A program made the translations under genes and the position numbers. Shown piece by piece: positions 1 through 8,842 of a DNA stretch of 64,000 nt. Origin of the DNA: Mesobacillus foraminis (GTDB taxonomy: Bacteria; Bacillota; Bacilli; Bacillales; Cytobacillaceae); NCBI RefSeq assembly GCF_004340465.1, contig NZ_SLVV01000011.1:1-64000 (forward strand). The letters are read 5' to 3'. The notes under the pieces were generated by a model. That model was not told the DNA's origin and ran no database searches. It saw only the letters and a program-made list of their open reading frames with translations. Numbering within the stretch: position 1 is the stretch's first letter; every line of letters starts with the position of its first letter.

Positions 1-68
1 AAGTTAGTAGTACTTATATTATATCAAATTAACGCGGTGAATAGTTAAAGTAAAAGATTAAAAATAAA

Positions 69-119
69 GGCTGTCGAGAGTTTCTCGACAGCCTGGAAGC
101 GGCCGCTGCCGCTTTTTTG
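69..119 (+). terminator. Double hairpin terminator of an upstream gene
   Basis: An 11-bp inverted repeat (GGCTGTCGAGA / TCTCGACAGCC, 69-93) is followed directly by a second stem AGCGGC / GCCGCT (98-113) that runs into a T tract at 114-118. This is the form of a rho-independent terminator. The gene it ends lies outside the window; bases 1-68 show nothing else. Confidence 0.6.
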
Positions 120-275
120 CTGTGTGCAAAAGGGCTGCTGCTTTAGACCCGGAAGCAACTTTCGCTGTCATCAATTAATAGGATGATAGAACTGTTTTAT
201 TTTATAGAAAAGGATTTGCCTAAAATGAAAGCGAATACGTCCTGTTCAGGAATAAAAAACAGGGAGGTATTTGTT

Positions 276-1625
276 TTGAAAAAACGAAGTGCTGTTTTGT
301 TTTCTACCATTCTTGTAACATCAGGCCTTTATTTTGCTCCGGCTCCGCTGCCAGGCCAGTCAGTGGATGCTGCCCAGACTGAGGTGAACCCAAGCAGCAA
401 GGCTTTTGACCAAAAGGTAATTGCCCGGATCAATGCGGAGCGGATGTATCAGGATGTTTATCATCTCACAGAAACGATTGGCCCGCGTGTGACTGGAACA
501 GAGGAAGAGCAGCAGGCAGCGGAATACATTAAACAAGTGCTGGCTTCTTACGGATATAAAGTAGAAACACAGGAATTCAGCATTCCGGATAAAATGGTGG
601 GCGATTTACATACGAGCGACCAGCAGGAGGTATTGGTGAACATCCCTGCCGGTTCGGGGGATACACCAGCTGCCGGCATCACTGCCCAGGTGTTCGATGG
701 CGGGTTTGGAAGGGAAGCCGATTTCACCGCGGAGGCTGCAGGCAAGATTGCCCTGATTTCCCGCGGGGAAGGCCTGGCATTTAAGCAGAAGGTGGATAAC
801 GCACTTGCAGCGGGTGCGATTGGAGTGTTGATCTATAACAATGTAGACCAGCCAGGTCCGCTGAATCCATCCCTTGGCGGCGGGGAAGTGGCGATTCCGG
901 TCGGCGGGATTACAAAGGAAAGTGGCGAAGTATTGCTGAAGGATATTGTGGCCCAAAACAAAACCATTACCCTCAATGTAAAACGGATTGCAAATGCAAA
1001 ATCGCAGAACATCGTTGCGACAAGGAAGCCGCAAAAGGGCAAAGACCATGAAATCGTACATGTTTCCGCCCACTTTGACAGTGTACCTTTTGCGAAAGGT
1101 GCAAGTGACAATGCTTCAGGAACCGCAGTTGCCCTTGAACTGGCCCGTGTTCTTAAGAGCTATCCAATTGATAAAGAGCTGCGATTCGTCTTTGTCGGGG
1201 CCGAAGAAATTGGACTGGTTGGCTCGCAGCATTATGTCAGCCAGCTGAGTGAAGAGGAAATAGGGCGCAGCATCGCAAACTTTAACATGGACATGGTCGG
1301 GACGTCTTGGGAGAACGCCACAGCCATTTACATGAACACCCTTGACGGCAAGGCTAATATTGTGACAGAAGCTGCACAGGCCGCTGCCGAACGGATTGGA
1401 ACTCCGTCAGAGCTGATCGTTTATCAGCGGGGAGCCTCTGATCATGTTTCCTTCTACGATGCAGGGATTCCGGCGGTAAACTTCATTCGCCGCGAACCAG
1501 GCACAGCCGCCCTTGAGCCTTACTATCATACTCCGCTTGATACCATTGAGCATGTAAGTGCAGAACGTTTAAAAGAAGTAGGAGACCTCGTCGGCGCCGC
1601 TGTTTACAGTGTAGTCAGGAAGTAA
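276..1625 (+). CDS. ywaD: Secreted M28 family zinc aminopeptidase with PA domain (YwaD-like)
   Basis: Predicted extracellular di-zinc aminopeptidase of about 449 residues. The TTG at 276 is chosen because AGGGAGGT (261-268) sits 7 bases upstream and the product then begins with a good signal peptide (KKR, hydrophobic core, no lipobox). A protease-associated domain lies around residues 100-240 and the M28 catalytic domain around 250-445. The metal and catalytic residues are visible in order: His and Asp of HFDS, Asp of SDNASG, Glu-Glu of GAEE, Asp of NMDMVG and His of YHTPLD. The length matches B. subtilis YwaD. The upstream in-frame ATG at 183 has no ribosome site and would put a hydrophilic stretch before the signal peptide. 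It is monocistronic, with a terminator behind it. The family is secure; the exact orthology is inferred. Confidence 0.88.
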   Translation: MKKRSAVLFSTILVTSGLYFAPAPLPGQSVDAAQTEVNPSSKAFDQKVIARINAERMYQDVYHLTETIGPRVTGTEEEQQAAEYIKQVLASYGYKVETQEFSIPDKMVGDLHTSDQQEVLVNIPAGSGDTPAAGITAQVFDGGFGREADFTAEAAGKIALISRGEGLAFKQKVDNALAAGAIGVLIYNNVDQPGPLNPSLGGGEVAIPVGGITKESGEVLLKDIVAQNKTITLNVKRIANAKSQNIVATRKPQKGKDHEIVHVSAHFDSVPFAKGASDNASGTAVALELARVLKSYPIDKELRFVFVGAEEIGLVGSQHYVSQLSEEEIGRSIANFNMDMVGTSWENATAIYMNTLDGKANIVTEAAQAAAERIGTPSELIVYQRGASDHVSFYDAGIPAVNFIRREPGTAALEPYYHTPLDTIEHVSAERLKEVGDLVGAAVYSVVRK

Positions 1626-1635
1626 CTTGCAAAAA

Positions 1636-1664
1636 GTGAAGCTGGGGGCCGGCTTCACCTTTTC
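1636..1664 (+). terminator. Terminator of the M28 aminopeptidase gene
   Basis: GTGAAGC (1636-1642) pairs with GCTTCAC (1652-1658), followed by CTTTTC. It begins 11 bases after the stop codon. Confidence 0.7.
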
Positions 1665-1878
1665 TATATCTGGGGGAAAATTAACCAAAGGAATCCATTG
1701 GAGAGAGGATCATGGTACAGGGGGTCAATAGGACACAGCTCATGGACTAATTAATATAAGATGGAACCCCTTGATCTGCCAGGGGCCGTACGAATGGAGA
1801 ATGCCGGCGCAAAAGAGGAGATACCCTTTTCTACATACGAAAACCCACCAATTCTGGTGAGTTATCGGATCATCAGCT

Positions 1879-2040
1879 TTATTGTTTAAAACGCTCATCA
1901 TTCTGCCGGGCAAACGCGCCGCCTTCCCGAAGGGTTTCAGCCAGAGCGCGTTCAGCAAGCATTTCCATGCTCATTTCTTCTTTATACTGTTTTTGAGAAG
2001 ACGTGTTTTGTTTTTGCTGGGAGTTTTTCTCGTCTGTCAC
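1879..2040 (-). CDS. Small hydrophilic protein of 53 residues, function unknown
   Basis: A short minus-strand gene that simple ORF finders miss because it starts with GTG (2038-2040). AAAGGAGG lies 7 bases upstream of that GTG, an almost ideal ribosome site. The product is very polar: a Gln/Lys/Ser-rich N-terminal half (EKNSQQKQNTSSQKQ) and a C-terminal predicted helix (EMLAERALAETLREGGAFA) ending in RQNDERFKQ. No signal peptide, membrane segment or cysteine is present. The composition recalls small spore or stress proteins of Bacillus, but I do not recognise the family. Upstream and downstream stretches (1665-1878 and 2041-2190) show no other feature. Confidence 0.6.
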   Translation of the reverse strand: MTDEKNSQQKQNTSSQKQYKEEMSMEMLAERALAETLREGGAFARQNDERFKQ

Positions 2041-2198
2041 TGCGATTCCTCCTTTCTTTTAGTAGTATGATCTTTTTATAAGGAAAAAAACAGAACCGGG
2101 AAGAACAAGCTGAACCTATAATTAATACTTTGTTTTTAAGATGGCCCCCCACTTATTCGCCAAAAAAAGCCTTATTTGGCAAAAAGGCACGTTGTAAT

Positions 2199-2227
2199 TT
2201 GATTTATCCTGATGCAGTCGGTAAAAT
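2199..2227 (+). promoter_or_regulatory. Candidate sigma-A promoter of the CBS-domain transporter gene
   Basis: TTGATT (2199-2204) and TAAAAT (2222-2227) are separated by 17 bases and lie about 40 bases upstream of the TTG start. Confidence 0.45.
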
Positions 2228-2267
2228 TAATAGTGTAAAAATATATTATTTCGGAGTGTGAATTTTT

Positions 2268-3545
2268 TTGGCTGAAGTGCCCATAGGTTGGTTTATTTTT
2301 TTAGGATTTTTAATTCTTTTATCTGCTTTTTTCTCATCGGCAGAAACGGCTTTCTCAAGTGTGAACAAGATCAGGCTAAGAAATTACGTCAGTGAGAATC
2401 GAGCAGGCAGTAAAAAGGCCTTATTCATTTCTGAAAATTTCGACGACGCATTATCTACTATATTGGTAGGGAACAATATCGTGAACATTGCCGCGGCGAG
2501 TATCTCCTCCAAGGTGGCAACCGATATCTTTGGCGCAAGCAGCGGGCTGATCATCAGTACGTTTGGGATGACAATACTGATCTTGATTTTTGGAGAAATT
2601 CTTCCAAAGTCCATTGCCAAAGAGAATGCGGAAAGCTATTCCCTGAGAATTTCGGGCGTCCTGCTTTTCCTGATTCGGCTTCTGACCCCGATCAATTATC
2701 TTTTCAGTAAACTGAAGTCATTTGTTTCGAGGACCTTCTCAAAAAATAATGAAGTGGTTCCCTCGGTGACGGAAGAGGAAATTAAGGTCATGGTGGATAT
2801 CAGTGAAGAAGAAGGCGTCATTAATAAAAATGAGAAAGAGCTTGTCCATCGCTCCCTTGAATTTAATGAGATATTAATCGGGGAAGTGCTCACACATCGA
2901 ATGGACATGATTACGATTGACATTGACCAGCCAATCGAAGAAATTAAACAAATCTTCCTGACAGAGCGGTTCTCCCGCATTCCTGTCTACAAGGACAATA
3001 TAGATAATATTATCGGACTTTTATCAGAGCGGGAATTTTTCGCGGAGCTTGTACAGCATAACGAAGTCAATATCGAAAAGCTGCTGCGTAAGCCGATGTT
3101 TGTCGTGAAATCGATGAAGATTGCTGCTCTCCTGCCTGAACTGCAGAGGACGAAAAGCCATATGGCCATTGTTGTCGATGAGTTTGGCGGAACCTCCGGG
3201 CTGATTACACTTGAAGACATTCTTGAAGAGCTGGTAGGAGAAATTTGGGATGAACATGATGAGAAGATCAATATCATGACCAAGCTGAGTGACACGCTTT
3301 ACGAATTTGATGCTCAGTACCCGCTGGACGATTTTGCCGAACTATTCAGTGTGCCGCTTCCGGAAACTGGCTACCACACCCTTGGCGGATGGATTTTTGA
3401 AAGCCTGGAACGAGTCCCTGCAGAAGGGGAAGGTTTCGAATATGAAAACCTGAATATCATAGTCCAGGAAGTAGATAACCATAGAATCCGAAAAATTAAA
3501 GTAGAGATTTTCAGGCCACTTGAAGAAAATGTGGGCGAAGAATAA
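2268..3545 (+). CDS. Hemolysin C / CNNM-type membrane transporter with CBS pair (MpfA/YhdP family)
   Basis: 425-residue membrane protein. The N-terminal DUF21/CNNM domain (about 1-190) has four hydrophobic segments and the typical GEILPKS motif. Two CBS domains follow (about 205-325), containing the characteristic [21 protein letters not shown] sequence in part, and a CorC_HlyC domain closes the protein (about 340-415). Family members act in Mg/Co export or Mg homeostasis (B. subtilis MpfA). Start: TTG at 2268 with GGAG about 10 bases upstream and a hydrophobic N-terminus; there is no better start nearby. It stands alone, between a candidate promoter and a strong terminator. Which paralogue (YhdP, YrkA, YugS, YhdT) it matches cannot be told by eye. 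Confidence 0.85.
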   Translation: MAEVPIGWFIFLGFLILLSAFFSSAETAFSSVNKIRLRNYVSENRAGSKKALFISENFDDALSTILVGNNIVNIAAASISSKVATDIFGASSGLIISTFGMTILILIFGEILPKSIAKENAESYSLRISGVLLFLIRLLTPINYLFSKLKSFVSRTFSKNNEVVPSVTEEEIKVMVDISEEEGVINKNEKELVHRSLEFNEILIGEVLTHRMDMITIDIDQPIEEIKQIFLTERFSRIPVYKDNIDNIIGLLSEREFFAELVQHNEVNIEKLLRKPMFVVKSMKIAALLPELQRTKSHMAIVVDEFGGTSGLITLEDILEELVGEIWDEHDEKINIMTKLSDTLYEFDAQYPLDDFAELFSVPLPETGYHTLGGWIFESLERVPAEGEGFEYENLNIIVQEVDNHRIRKIKVEIFRPLEENVGEE

Positions 3546-3552
3546 AAAAAGA

Positions 3553-3578
3553 GCATCTGCCCTGGGCAGATGCTTTTT
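3553..3578 (+). terminator. Terminator after the CBS-domain transporter
   Basis: Perfect 9-bp stem GCATCTGCC / GGCAGATGC (3553-3573, loop CTG) followed by TTTTT. Confidence 0.85.
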
Positions 3579-3648
3579 CAACAAAAGGGGGAATACATTA
3601 CTAGGGTTCCCGCTTAAGGGGATTTTATACATCTGGTTTTGGAATTCC

Positions 3649-4455
3649 CTAAACACTCATCCCTTTTGACTTTTCCACACAGGCTGCAACTGCTTTTATG
3701 ACCGCCGAGCGAAGGCCGCTTTCCTCCAGGCTCGCCACCGCTTCAATGGTTGCCCCTCCAGGCGAGCAAACCTGATCTTTCAGTTCGCCAGGGTGAATCC
3801 CTGTCTCAAGTACCATTTTGGCGGCGCCCAAAACAGCCTGTGAGGCAAAAGAATAGGCCTGCTTCCTTGGCATGCCCTGCAAAACAGCCCCGTCCGCAAG
3901 AGCCTCAATGAACATATAGGCATAGGCGGGAGAAGCGCCGCTGACCCCGCTAACCACATCCATCAATGATTCATCCACAAACTCAGCCTTCCCGAAACTC
4001 TCGAGAACGGCTTGAATCTCTCTTTTATCTTCCTCTGTAATCTGTTCATTACAGGCTACAGCCGTCATTCCTTCTCTCACAAGCACCGGGGTATTCGGCA
4101 TGGTTCTCGCAAGCTTTACTTTCCGGCCAAAACGGGCTTCATTTTGCTGGATCGTCTGCCCGGCTGCAATCATAATGAGAATCGCATTTTCTTGAACTTC
4201 ATCCTTTATCTGGTCAATAACTTGTGAATATAAGTCAGGCTTTACAGCTAAAAAGACGATCTCGCATTCCCTTGCAACCACAAGATTGTCCTGCGTAACG
4301 TGAATTCCATAAATCTGGTTCATTTCATCGAGGCTCGGCCTGCTGCGATTGGAAGCATAAATCTGTTCAGGACTGGCAATTCCCGATTTGACAATGCCGC
4401 CAATCATCGCTTTTGCCATGCTGCCGCAACCGATAAAACCAATTTTTCGATTCAT
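3649..4455 (-). CDS. proC: Pyrroline-5-carboxylate reductase
   Basis: 268 residues, normal for ProC. It reduces 1-pyrroline-5-carboxylate to proline with NAD(P)H in the cytoplasm, the last step of proline synthesis. The Rossmann motif IGFIGCGSMAKAMIGG is at residues 4-19, the AVKP segment near residue 75, and the C-terminal signature runs from SGASPAYAYMFIEALADGAV to SPGGATIEA. AGAGGA lies about 8 bases upstream of the ATG at 4455. It is transcribed convergently with the transporter gene. Bacilli often carry several paralogues (proI, proH, proG), so the specific role, basal synthesis or osmostress, is not settled. Confidence 0.92.
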   Translation of the reverse strand: MNRKIGFIGCGSMAKAMIGGIVKSGIASPEQIYASNRSRPSLDEMNQIYGIHVTQDNLVVARECEIVFLAVKPDLYSQVIDQIKDEVQENAILIMIAAGQTIQQNEARFGRKVKLARTMPNTPVLVREGMTAVACNEQITEEDKREIQAVLESFGKAEFVDESLMDVVSGVSGASPAYAYMFIEALADGAVLQGMPRKQAYSFASQAVLGAAKMVLETGIHPGELKDQVCSPGGATIEAVASLEESGLRSAVIKAVAACVEKSKGMSV

Positions 4456-4619
4456 CTTAAAATCCTCTCTTTACTTCATTTTCTCCTTAAACAGTGTATC
4501 ACGAGGGGCAGAAAAAACGAAAAAGTGCTTGCAGTCCTTTTTTAGACAGGGAGCTGTTGTATCAGCAAATGCGGTGTGATAGTATCGTACTTAGCATGAA
4601 TAAATAGGGGGCAATTTAC

Positions 4620-5183
4620 GTGGAGTACGTGGATCCCATTAAAGATATCGATAAAATAATGGAAATGAAAAAGCTGTTAAGGAAGCAGTCGCAGCGGGAC
4701 CTGCTGCTCTTTGTCCTGGGAATCAACACCGGGATCCGGGTGAGTGACCTGCTTTCGCTTAAAGTCGAAGATGTATGGGATGGAACAGACTTTAAGGAGT
4801 TTTTATATATAAACGACACCAAGCATGATGAAGTGAAGGCTTTTTATCTGAATAAAAGTGTAAGGACCGAATTAAACAACTATTTTATGCAGACAGATTT
4901 CAAGGGCTGTGATTACCTCTTCAAGTCAAAAAAGAATGACCAGCCCATTACTAGGCAGCAAGCCTACCGCATTATCCACAACGCGGCGATGGAGGTGGGG
5001 GTGACCGGTAAGATCGGCACACATACCCTTCGAAAAACCTTTGGATACCATGCCTACCGGAAAGGAATCGCCATCTCCATCCTAAAATCAATCTATAACC
5101 ACACCACCCCAACTGAAACCCTCCGCTATTTGGGGATTGATCGGAACGATAAGCATCTGGTTAAGGTGGATGTGAACCTTTAG
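4620..5183 (+). CDS. Short tyrosine recombinase (catalytic domain only)
   Basis: 187-residue phage-integrase-family protein. Catalytic residues are visible: first Arg in TGIRVSDLL (about residue 41), HxxR in HTLRKT (about 140), second His in NHTT (about 160) and the nucleophilic Tyr in RYLGI (about 172). The N-terminal core-binding domain of full-size integrases is absent, so it is little more than a catalytic domain, like B. subtilis YoeC. The start is GTG 4620, with AGGGGG 8-9 bases upstream. There is no excisionase, no att repeat and no phage gene beside it, so it may be a domesticated recombinase rather than the integrase of a living element. Confidence 0.8.
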   Translation: MEYVDPIKDIDKIMEMKKLLRKQSQRDLLLFVLGINTGIRVSDLLSLKVEDVWDGTDFKEFLYINDTKHDEVKAFYLNKSVRTELNNYFMQTDFKGCDYLFKSKKNDQPITRQQAYRIIHNAAMEVGVTGKIGTHTLRKTFGYHAYRKGIAISILKSIYNHTTPTETLRYLGIDRNDKHLVKVDVNL

Positions 5184-5318
5184 GGGGAAGGGATGGACCG
5201 GAGTATAGTAGCAGATAATCTTTAAGTGACATGCAGGGAAGAAGGTTGGACTTCGGGAATCCGGCGGGAATGACACTTGAAAGGTAAAAATGATCTTAAA
5301 TCAATAGTATGGATAAAA

Positions 5319-5352
5319 GCCATCGCAGGTCCCAGCTTGCGATGGTTTTTTA
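5319..5352. terminator. Bidirectional terminator (speD side)
   Basis: CCATCGCA (5320-5327) pairs with TGCGATGG (5338-5345), flanked by AAAA on the left and TTTTTT on the right, so it can work on both strands. It lies immediately downstream of the speD stop codon. Confidence 0.75.
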
Positions 5353-5733
5353 CTCCATATTCAATGGCGTGATTTCCAGTTCTCCGGTTCCGCGTACAAC
5401 CTTTTTCATAAAGGCCTTTTCAGGGTCAAGAACACCCATTAAATGGCTGATGGCCTTCTCAGGAGCGACCTTCTCGCCGCATGTAAATCCATCTACAGCC
5501 GCATAGCCTTTTTCCGGATAAGTGTGGATTGACAAATGGCTTTCGGATAAAAGGATCAGTACCGTAGCTCCGATTGGTTCAAAGGCTTTTCCTTGAATGG
5601 CAACGATCTTTGCCCCGCTGGCTTCAGCGGCAGCTGCCATCTCCTTTTTCAAGAACTCTATGTCGTTAAGCTTATCAAAATCCACTCCCCAGAAATCGGC
5701 TAAAATATGGTTTCCTATTGTTTCATAGGTCAT
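5350..5733 (-). CDS. speD: S-adenosylmethionine decarboxylase proenzyme
   Basis: 127-residue class-1B SpeD (SpeH). It decarboxylates S-adenosylmethionine to supply aminopropyl groups for spermidine. The self-cleavage site is visible in SESHLSIHTYPE: cleavage before the Ser of HLS generates the pyruvoyl group. The catalytic Cys of GFTCGE follows about 20 residues later. GAAAGGGG lies 6 bases upstream of the ATG at 5733. No spermidine synthase gene is next to it. Confidence 0.95.
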   Translation of the reverse strand: MTYETIGNHILADFWGVDFDKLNDIEFLKKEMAAAAEASGAKIVAIQGKAFEPIGATVLILLSESHLSIHTYPEKGYAAVDGFTCGEKVAPEKAISHLMGVLDPEKAFMKKVVRGTGELEITPLNME

Positions 5734-5986
5734 GGCTGTCCCCTTTCATTCCGCACCATTTCTTGTTCTTTGTTTACAATACCCAATGTCTATGTATTTT
5801 AGGCAAGTGCTTATAGCCGGATCCGTCGGCAAGTTGAGGACAATGGAAGCGGGGGAATAATCGTGGAGAAACATTTGTGAGTGTAATGGAATTCCGCGCC
5901 AATGCAGCGGCTATTGTGCCGAAATGTTTTTGGAAGGTATTTACTGGTGAATACTGTATGAAATAAAACAAACAATTGATAAAATA

Positions 5987-6062
5987 AAAGCACTAAGGGT
6001 CAGGCACGCATCAGTGCTTTACCGCGAAAACGGGGGTCAGGCACGCGTCGGTGCTTTAGCGA
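5987..6062. repeat. Two imperfect direct repeats with hairpin, REP-like
   Basis: The unit GGGTCAGGCACGC-A/G-TC-A/G-GTGCTTTA occurs at 5997 and again at 6034, a period of 37 bases. The first copy is enclosed by 8-bp arms AAAGCACT (5987-5994) and AGTGCTTT (6013-6020). It fills the spacer upstream of the GntR gene; the rest of 5734-5986 shows nothing beyond the speD leader. Confidence 0.5.
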
Positions 6063-6090
6063 ATGAAAACCCCAAAAGGAATGAAGATGA

Positions 6091-6708
6091 ATGCAGCGGA
6101 CGAAAATGCCTATCTATGAACAAATCGCGATTGATATTGCAAACAGGATTTATAATGGAAAGTTTAAGATCGGGGAAAAGATTCATGGCCGCTCCACACT
6201 GGCCAGTGAGTATAACGTATCTCCGGAAACGGTGCGAAAAGCGGTCAAGATATTGGAAGATGTAGAAATTGTGAAATCGACCAAGGGCAGCGGAGTGGTC
6301 ATCTCCTCTAGGGAGAATGCGTTCAAATACATCAACCGCTTTTCCAGCCTTGCCAGCATCAAGGACCTGGAAAAACAGGTGAACAGCCTTCTGCAGGAAA
6401 GGAAGAGGCTGGACGATGAATTGAATCAAACCATCGATAAGATCATCGATTATTCCGGAAAGCTGCGCCATACGAACCCGCTAACCCCAATTGAAGTCGA
6501 AATCAATGCCGGGTGCAGCCATATAGGCAAGACGGTCTCTGAGGTAAAGTTTTGGCAAAATACTGGGGGAACCGTTGCCGGCATTAAAAGGCAGGGGGAC
6601 ATCGTGCTCTCGCCTGGTCCATATGCCACTATCCAGGAAGGCGACGTTTTGCTCATCATCGGGGATGAAAAGACTTATGACCGGGTAATGAATTTTTTGA
6701 AGGAGTAA
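6091..6708 (+). CDS. GntR-type regulator with C-terminal RCK_C domain (BusR-like)
   Basis: 205 residues in three parts: a GntR winged helix (about 5-72, with STLASEYNVSPETVRKAVKIL as recognition region), a predicted coiled coil (about 85-125) and an RCK_C/TrkA_C domain (about 130-205, ending EGDVLLIIGDEKTYDRVMNFL). This combination is that of streptococcal/lactococcal BusR, a c-di-AMP-responsive repressor of the busA betaine transporter. The next gene pair here, convergently oriented, is exactly a BusA/OpuF-type transporter, which supports the same pairing. AAAAGGA lies 10 bases upstream of ATG 6091; the in-frame ATG at 6106 is an alternative. c-di-AMP binding is inferred from the family. Confidence 0.8.
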   Translation: MQRTKMPIYEQIAIDIANRIYNGKFKIGEKIHGRSTLASEYNVSPETVRKAVKILEDVEIVKSTKGSGVVISSRENAFKYINRFSSLASIKDLEKQVNSLLQERKRLDDELNQTIDKIIDYSGKLRHTNPLTPIEVEINAGCSHIGKTVSEVKFWQNTGGTVAGIKRQGDIVLSPGPYATIQEGDVLLIIGDEKTYDRVMNFLKE

Positions 6709-6780
6709 TTCGGGGGACGGGCGAGATTATAGTAACGCGGGGCGCATTGGCAGGTTGCTGTAATGGGCCCCTTTGTCACG

Positions 6781-6891
6781 ATTTGGACACCGTTTTTTCA
6801 ATAAATCAAAATAATCGATGCATAAGTAAAAATAATCAATCCATAAAAGCAGGGAATCAATCTATAAATTAATTTTATCGATGCATAAATT
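6781..6891 (+). repeat. Interspersed repeat copy A with four 21-bp phased units
   Basis: A conserved head (TTGGACACCGTTTTTTCAAT, about 6784-6803) precedes four units beginning AATC at 6813, 6834 and 6855 and TATC at 6876. The spacing is exactly 21 bases and the unit consensus is AATCGATGCATAA plus 8 variable bases. Two further copies lie in inverse orientation near 60.2-60.6 kb. The rest of the 6709-7244 gap shows no gene. Confidence 0.75.
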
Positions 6892-7244
6892 TGGGGGACC
6901 CGGTGTTTAACGTGGGAAATAGGCTGTAAGAAGAGGAATTTGTCTAGATATCGGATGTTAACAGCTGGAATATGACCAAGTGAGAGTAAAACGGGGCTAA
7001 TCTATCTAAAAACCTGTAAAAAGTGACTATTTTTAAACTAAAAATCAACAGCTGAACCGAGGATGCACAAGGTGGATTCTGCCCCTCATTACAGCGACGA
7101 GTTTGGGACCAGGCGCAAAGGTCATGAGTCCATATGGGAGGCGCAGCCAATAAACCTGGAAACCACCGGCTCATTTCGCCAACCCAATAAGACAACACTC
7201 CCAAAAAAACTACTATACGAACCTTGCTCACACTTCACCCTAAT

Positions 7245-7276
7245 AAAAAAACAAGGCGGAATTACTCCACCTTGCC
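7245..7276 (-). terminator. Terminator of the opuF operon
   Basis: On the minus strand CAAGGTGGA and TCCGCCTTG form a 9-bp stem (one G-T pair) followed by TTTTTTT. It overlaps the last codons of opuFB. Confidence 0.8.
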
Positions 7277-8842
7277 TCCAATCAAGCCTTCTTCAACCAG
7301 GAATTCTTTTGCTACCTTTTCAGGTGATTCCTTCAGGCTGTCGACTTTATAGTTAAGCTCGCGCATTTTTTCTTCGGTCAGCTTGCCGGCAAGCTGGTTA
7401 ATGACACCTTCGAGCTCTGGATATTCTTTTAAAGTATCTTCTCTTACAAATGGCACCGCATAGTATGGCGGGAAGAAGCCCTTGTCATCTTCCAGTACTT
7501 TGAGCTTGAATTCCTCAAGCAAGCCGTCTGTTGAGAAAGCATCGATGACATCTGTTTCCCCGCTGGTTAGTGCAGTATATCTCAATCCGCCATCAACCGC
7601 TTTTGTACCGGCGAATTCCATATTATAAGCATCGGCCAGACCTTTCATGCCGTCCTGACGGTTGGTAAATTCAATCGTCGCGCCAAGCTTCAATTCATTG
7701 CTTACCTTCGCAAGATCGGAGAAAGTCTCCAATCCGTATTTATCGGCAGTATCCTGTCTGACAGCCAATGTATACGTGTTGTTGAATCCAAGCGGCTTTA
7801 ATGTCTTAATATTATATTTGCTGCTGAATTCTTTTTGGACAATATCATATACTTGATCAGGGTCGTTCATGGCTTCTTTCTTTAAAATATTGACGAGACC
7901 CGTTCCGGTATACTCTACGTACATATCAACATCGCCTTTGTTCAAGGCGCCAAAGACTACCTGTGTTCCGCCTAGGTTCAGTTTTCTTTCCACTTGCAAA
8001 TCTGTTTTATCTTCAATCAAGTCGGCCAATACATGACCTAATACAACCGCCTCGCTGAAGTTCTTCGACCCGATCGTAATTTTATCCTTGGCATTGACCA
8101 TCGGATAAACATAAGCCATTCCGATACCTAAAATTAAGACTGCTGCGGTAGCCGTAACGATTACCTTCTTGGCTTTAGAGCTACCTTTCGCAGGGGCACC
8201 CGATTTTCCTTGACGATTCGTATAAGAAATTTTCGACTCCAGACGTCCAACAATAAAATCGATCAAAAGCGCAAGAATACAAGCAGGGATCGCGCCGGCA
8301 AGAATCATATTGTTATCAACGGTAGAAACTCCAGAAAATACAAGATATCCAAGACCGCCGGCACCGACGAATGCCGCAATCGTCATCAAGCCGACAGCTG
8401 TTACGGCGGATATTCTGACACCTGCCATGATGATCGGGAATGCAAGCGGCAGCTGGATCTTCCGCATGGTCTGACTTTTCGTCAATCCAATCCCCTTGGC
8501 AGCTTCCAAGATGTCTGGTTCAATATTGGTCAAGCCAGTGTACGTATTCTTCACAATTGGCAAGAGGGAGTAGAGCACAACCATGACAATGGCCGGTGTA
8601 CTGCCAATCCCTATAAAAGGAATCAGGAAACCGAGCAGGGCCAAACTTGGTACTGCCTGAACAACGTTCGCTGTCCCGATAATTGGTTTCGACAGTTGTT
8701 TATTTTTAGAAACGAGAATGCCAAGCGGCACCCCGACGACAATGGCAATCAGTACGGAAACAACACTCAAGTACAGGTGCTGTCCAAGTAAATCCAGAAT
8801 CTGAGCATAATTTCCTTTAAGATAATTTAAAAATTCACCCAT
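7262..8842 (-). CDS. opuFB: Compatible-solute ABC transporter, permease fused to substrate-binding protein
   Basis: 526 residues, a membrane permease and its own solute receptor in one chain. Residues 1-210 form a BPD_transp_1 permease with about five to six membrane segments and the ATPase-contact region GVRISAVTAVGLMTIAAFVG. A further hydrophobic segment (about 228-245) leads into an OpuAC-type glycine-betaine-binding domain (about 250-526), beginning ITIGSKNFSEAVVLGHVLAD. This architecture is that of OpuFB described in Bacillus infantis and of BusAB in lactic acid bacteria. It imports osmoprotectants such as glycine betaine, proline betaine or choline derivatives. The start ATG (8842) overlaps the opuFA stop (TAATG), so the two are translationally coupled. 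The exact substrate is unknown. Confidence 0.92.
   Translation of the reverse strand: MGEFLNYLKGNYAQILDLLGQHLYLSVVSVLIAIVVGVPLGILVSKNKQLSKPIIGTANVVQAVPSLALLGFLIPFIGIGSTPAIVMVVLYSLLPIVKNTYTGLTNIEPDILEAAKGIGLTKSQTMRKIQLPLAFPIIMAGVRISAVTAVGLMTIAAFVGAGGLGYLVFSGVSTVDNNMILAGAIPACILALLIDFIVGRLESKISYTNRQGKSGAPAKGSSKAKKVIVTATAAVLILGIGMAYVYPMVNAKDKITIGSKNFSEAVVLGHVLADLIEDKTDLQVERKLNLGGTQVVFGALNKGDVDMYVEYTGTGLVNILKKEAMNDPDQVYDIVQKEFSSKYNIKTLKPLGFNNTYTLAVRQDTADKYGLETFSDLAKVSNELKLGATIEFTNRQDGMKGLADAYNMEFAGTKAVDGGLRYTALTSGETDVIDAFSTDGLLEEFKLKVLEDDKGFFPPYYAVPFVREDTLKEYPELEGVINQLAGKLTEEKMRELNYKVDSLKESPEKVAKEFLVEEGLIGGKVE

Noticed and set aside
606-1111. Long minus-strand ORFs inside the M28 gene
   Set aside because: Shadows of a conserved coding sequence on the other strand, no ribosome sites.
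1882-2070. 62-aa plus-strand ORF
   Set aside because: It is antisense to the better-supported 53-aa minus-strand gene and has no ribosome site; the product is a low-quality hydrophobic sequence.
6813-6896. CRISPR array in the 21-bp repeats
   Set aside because: Period of 21 bases leaves only 8 variable bases, far too short for spacers, and no cas genes are present.
7063-7356. 97-aa plus-strand ORF before the opuF terminator
   Set aside because: Runs through the terminator and into opuFB antisense; composition and start context are poor.
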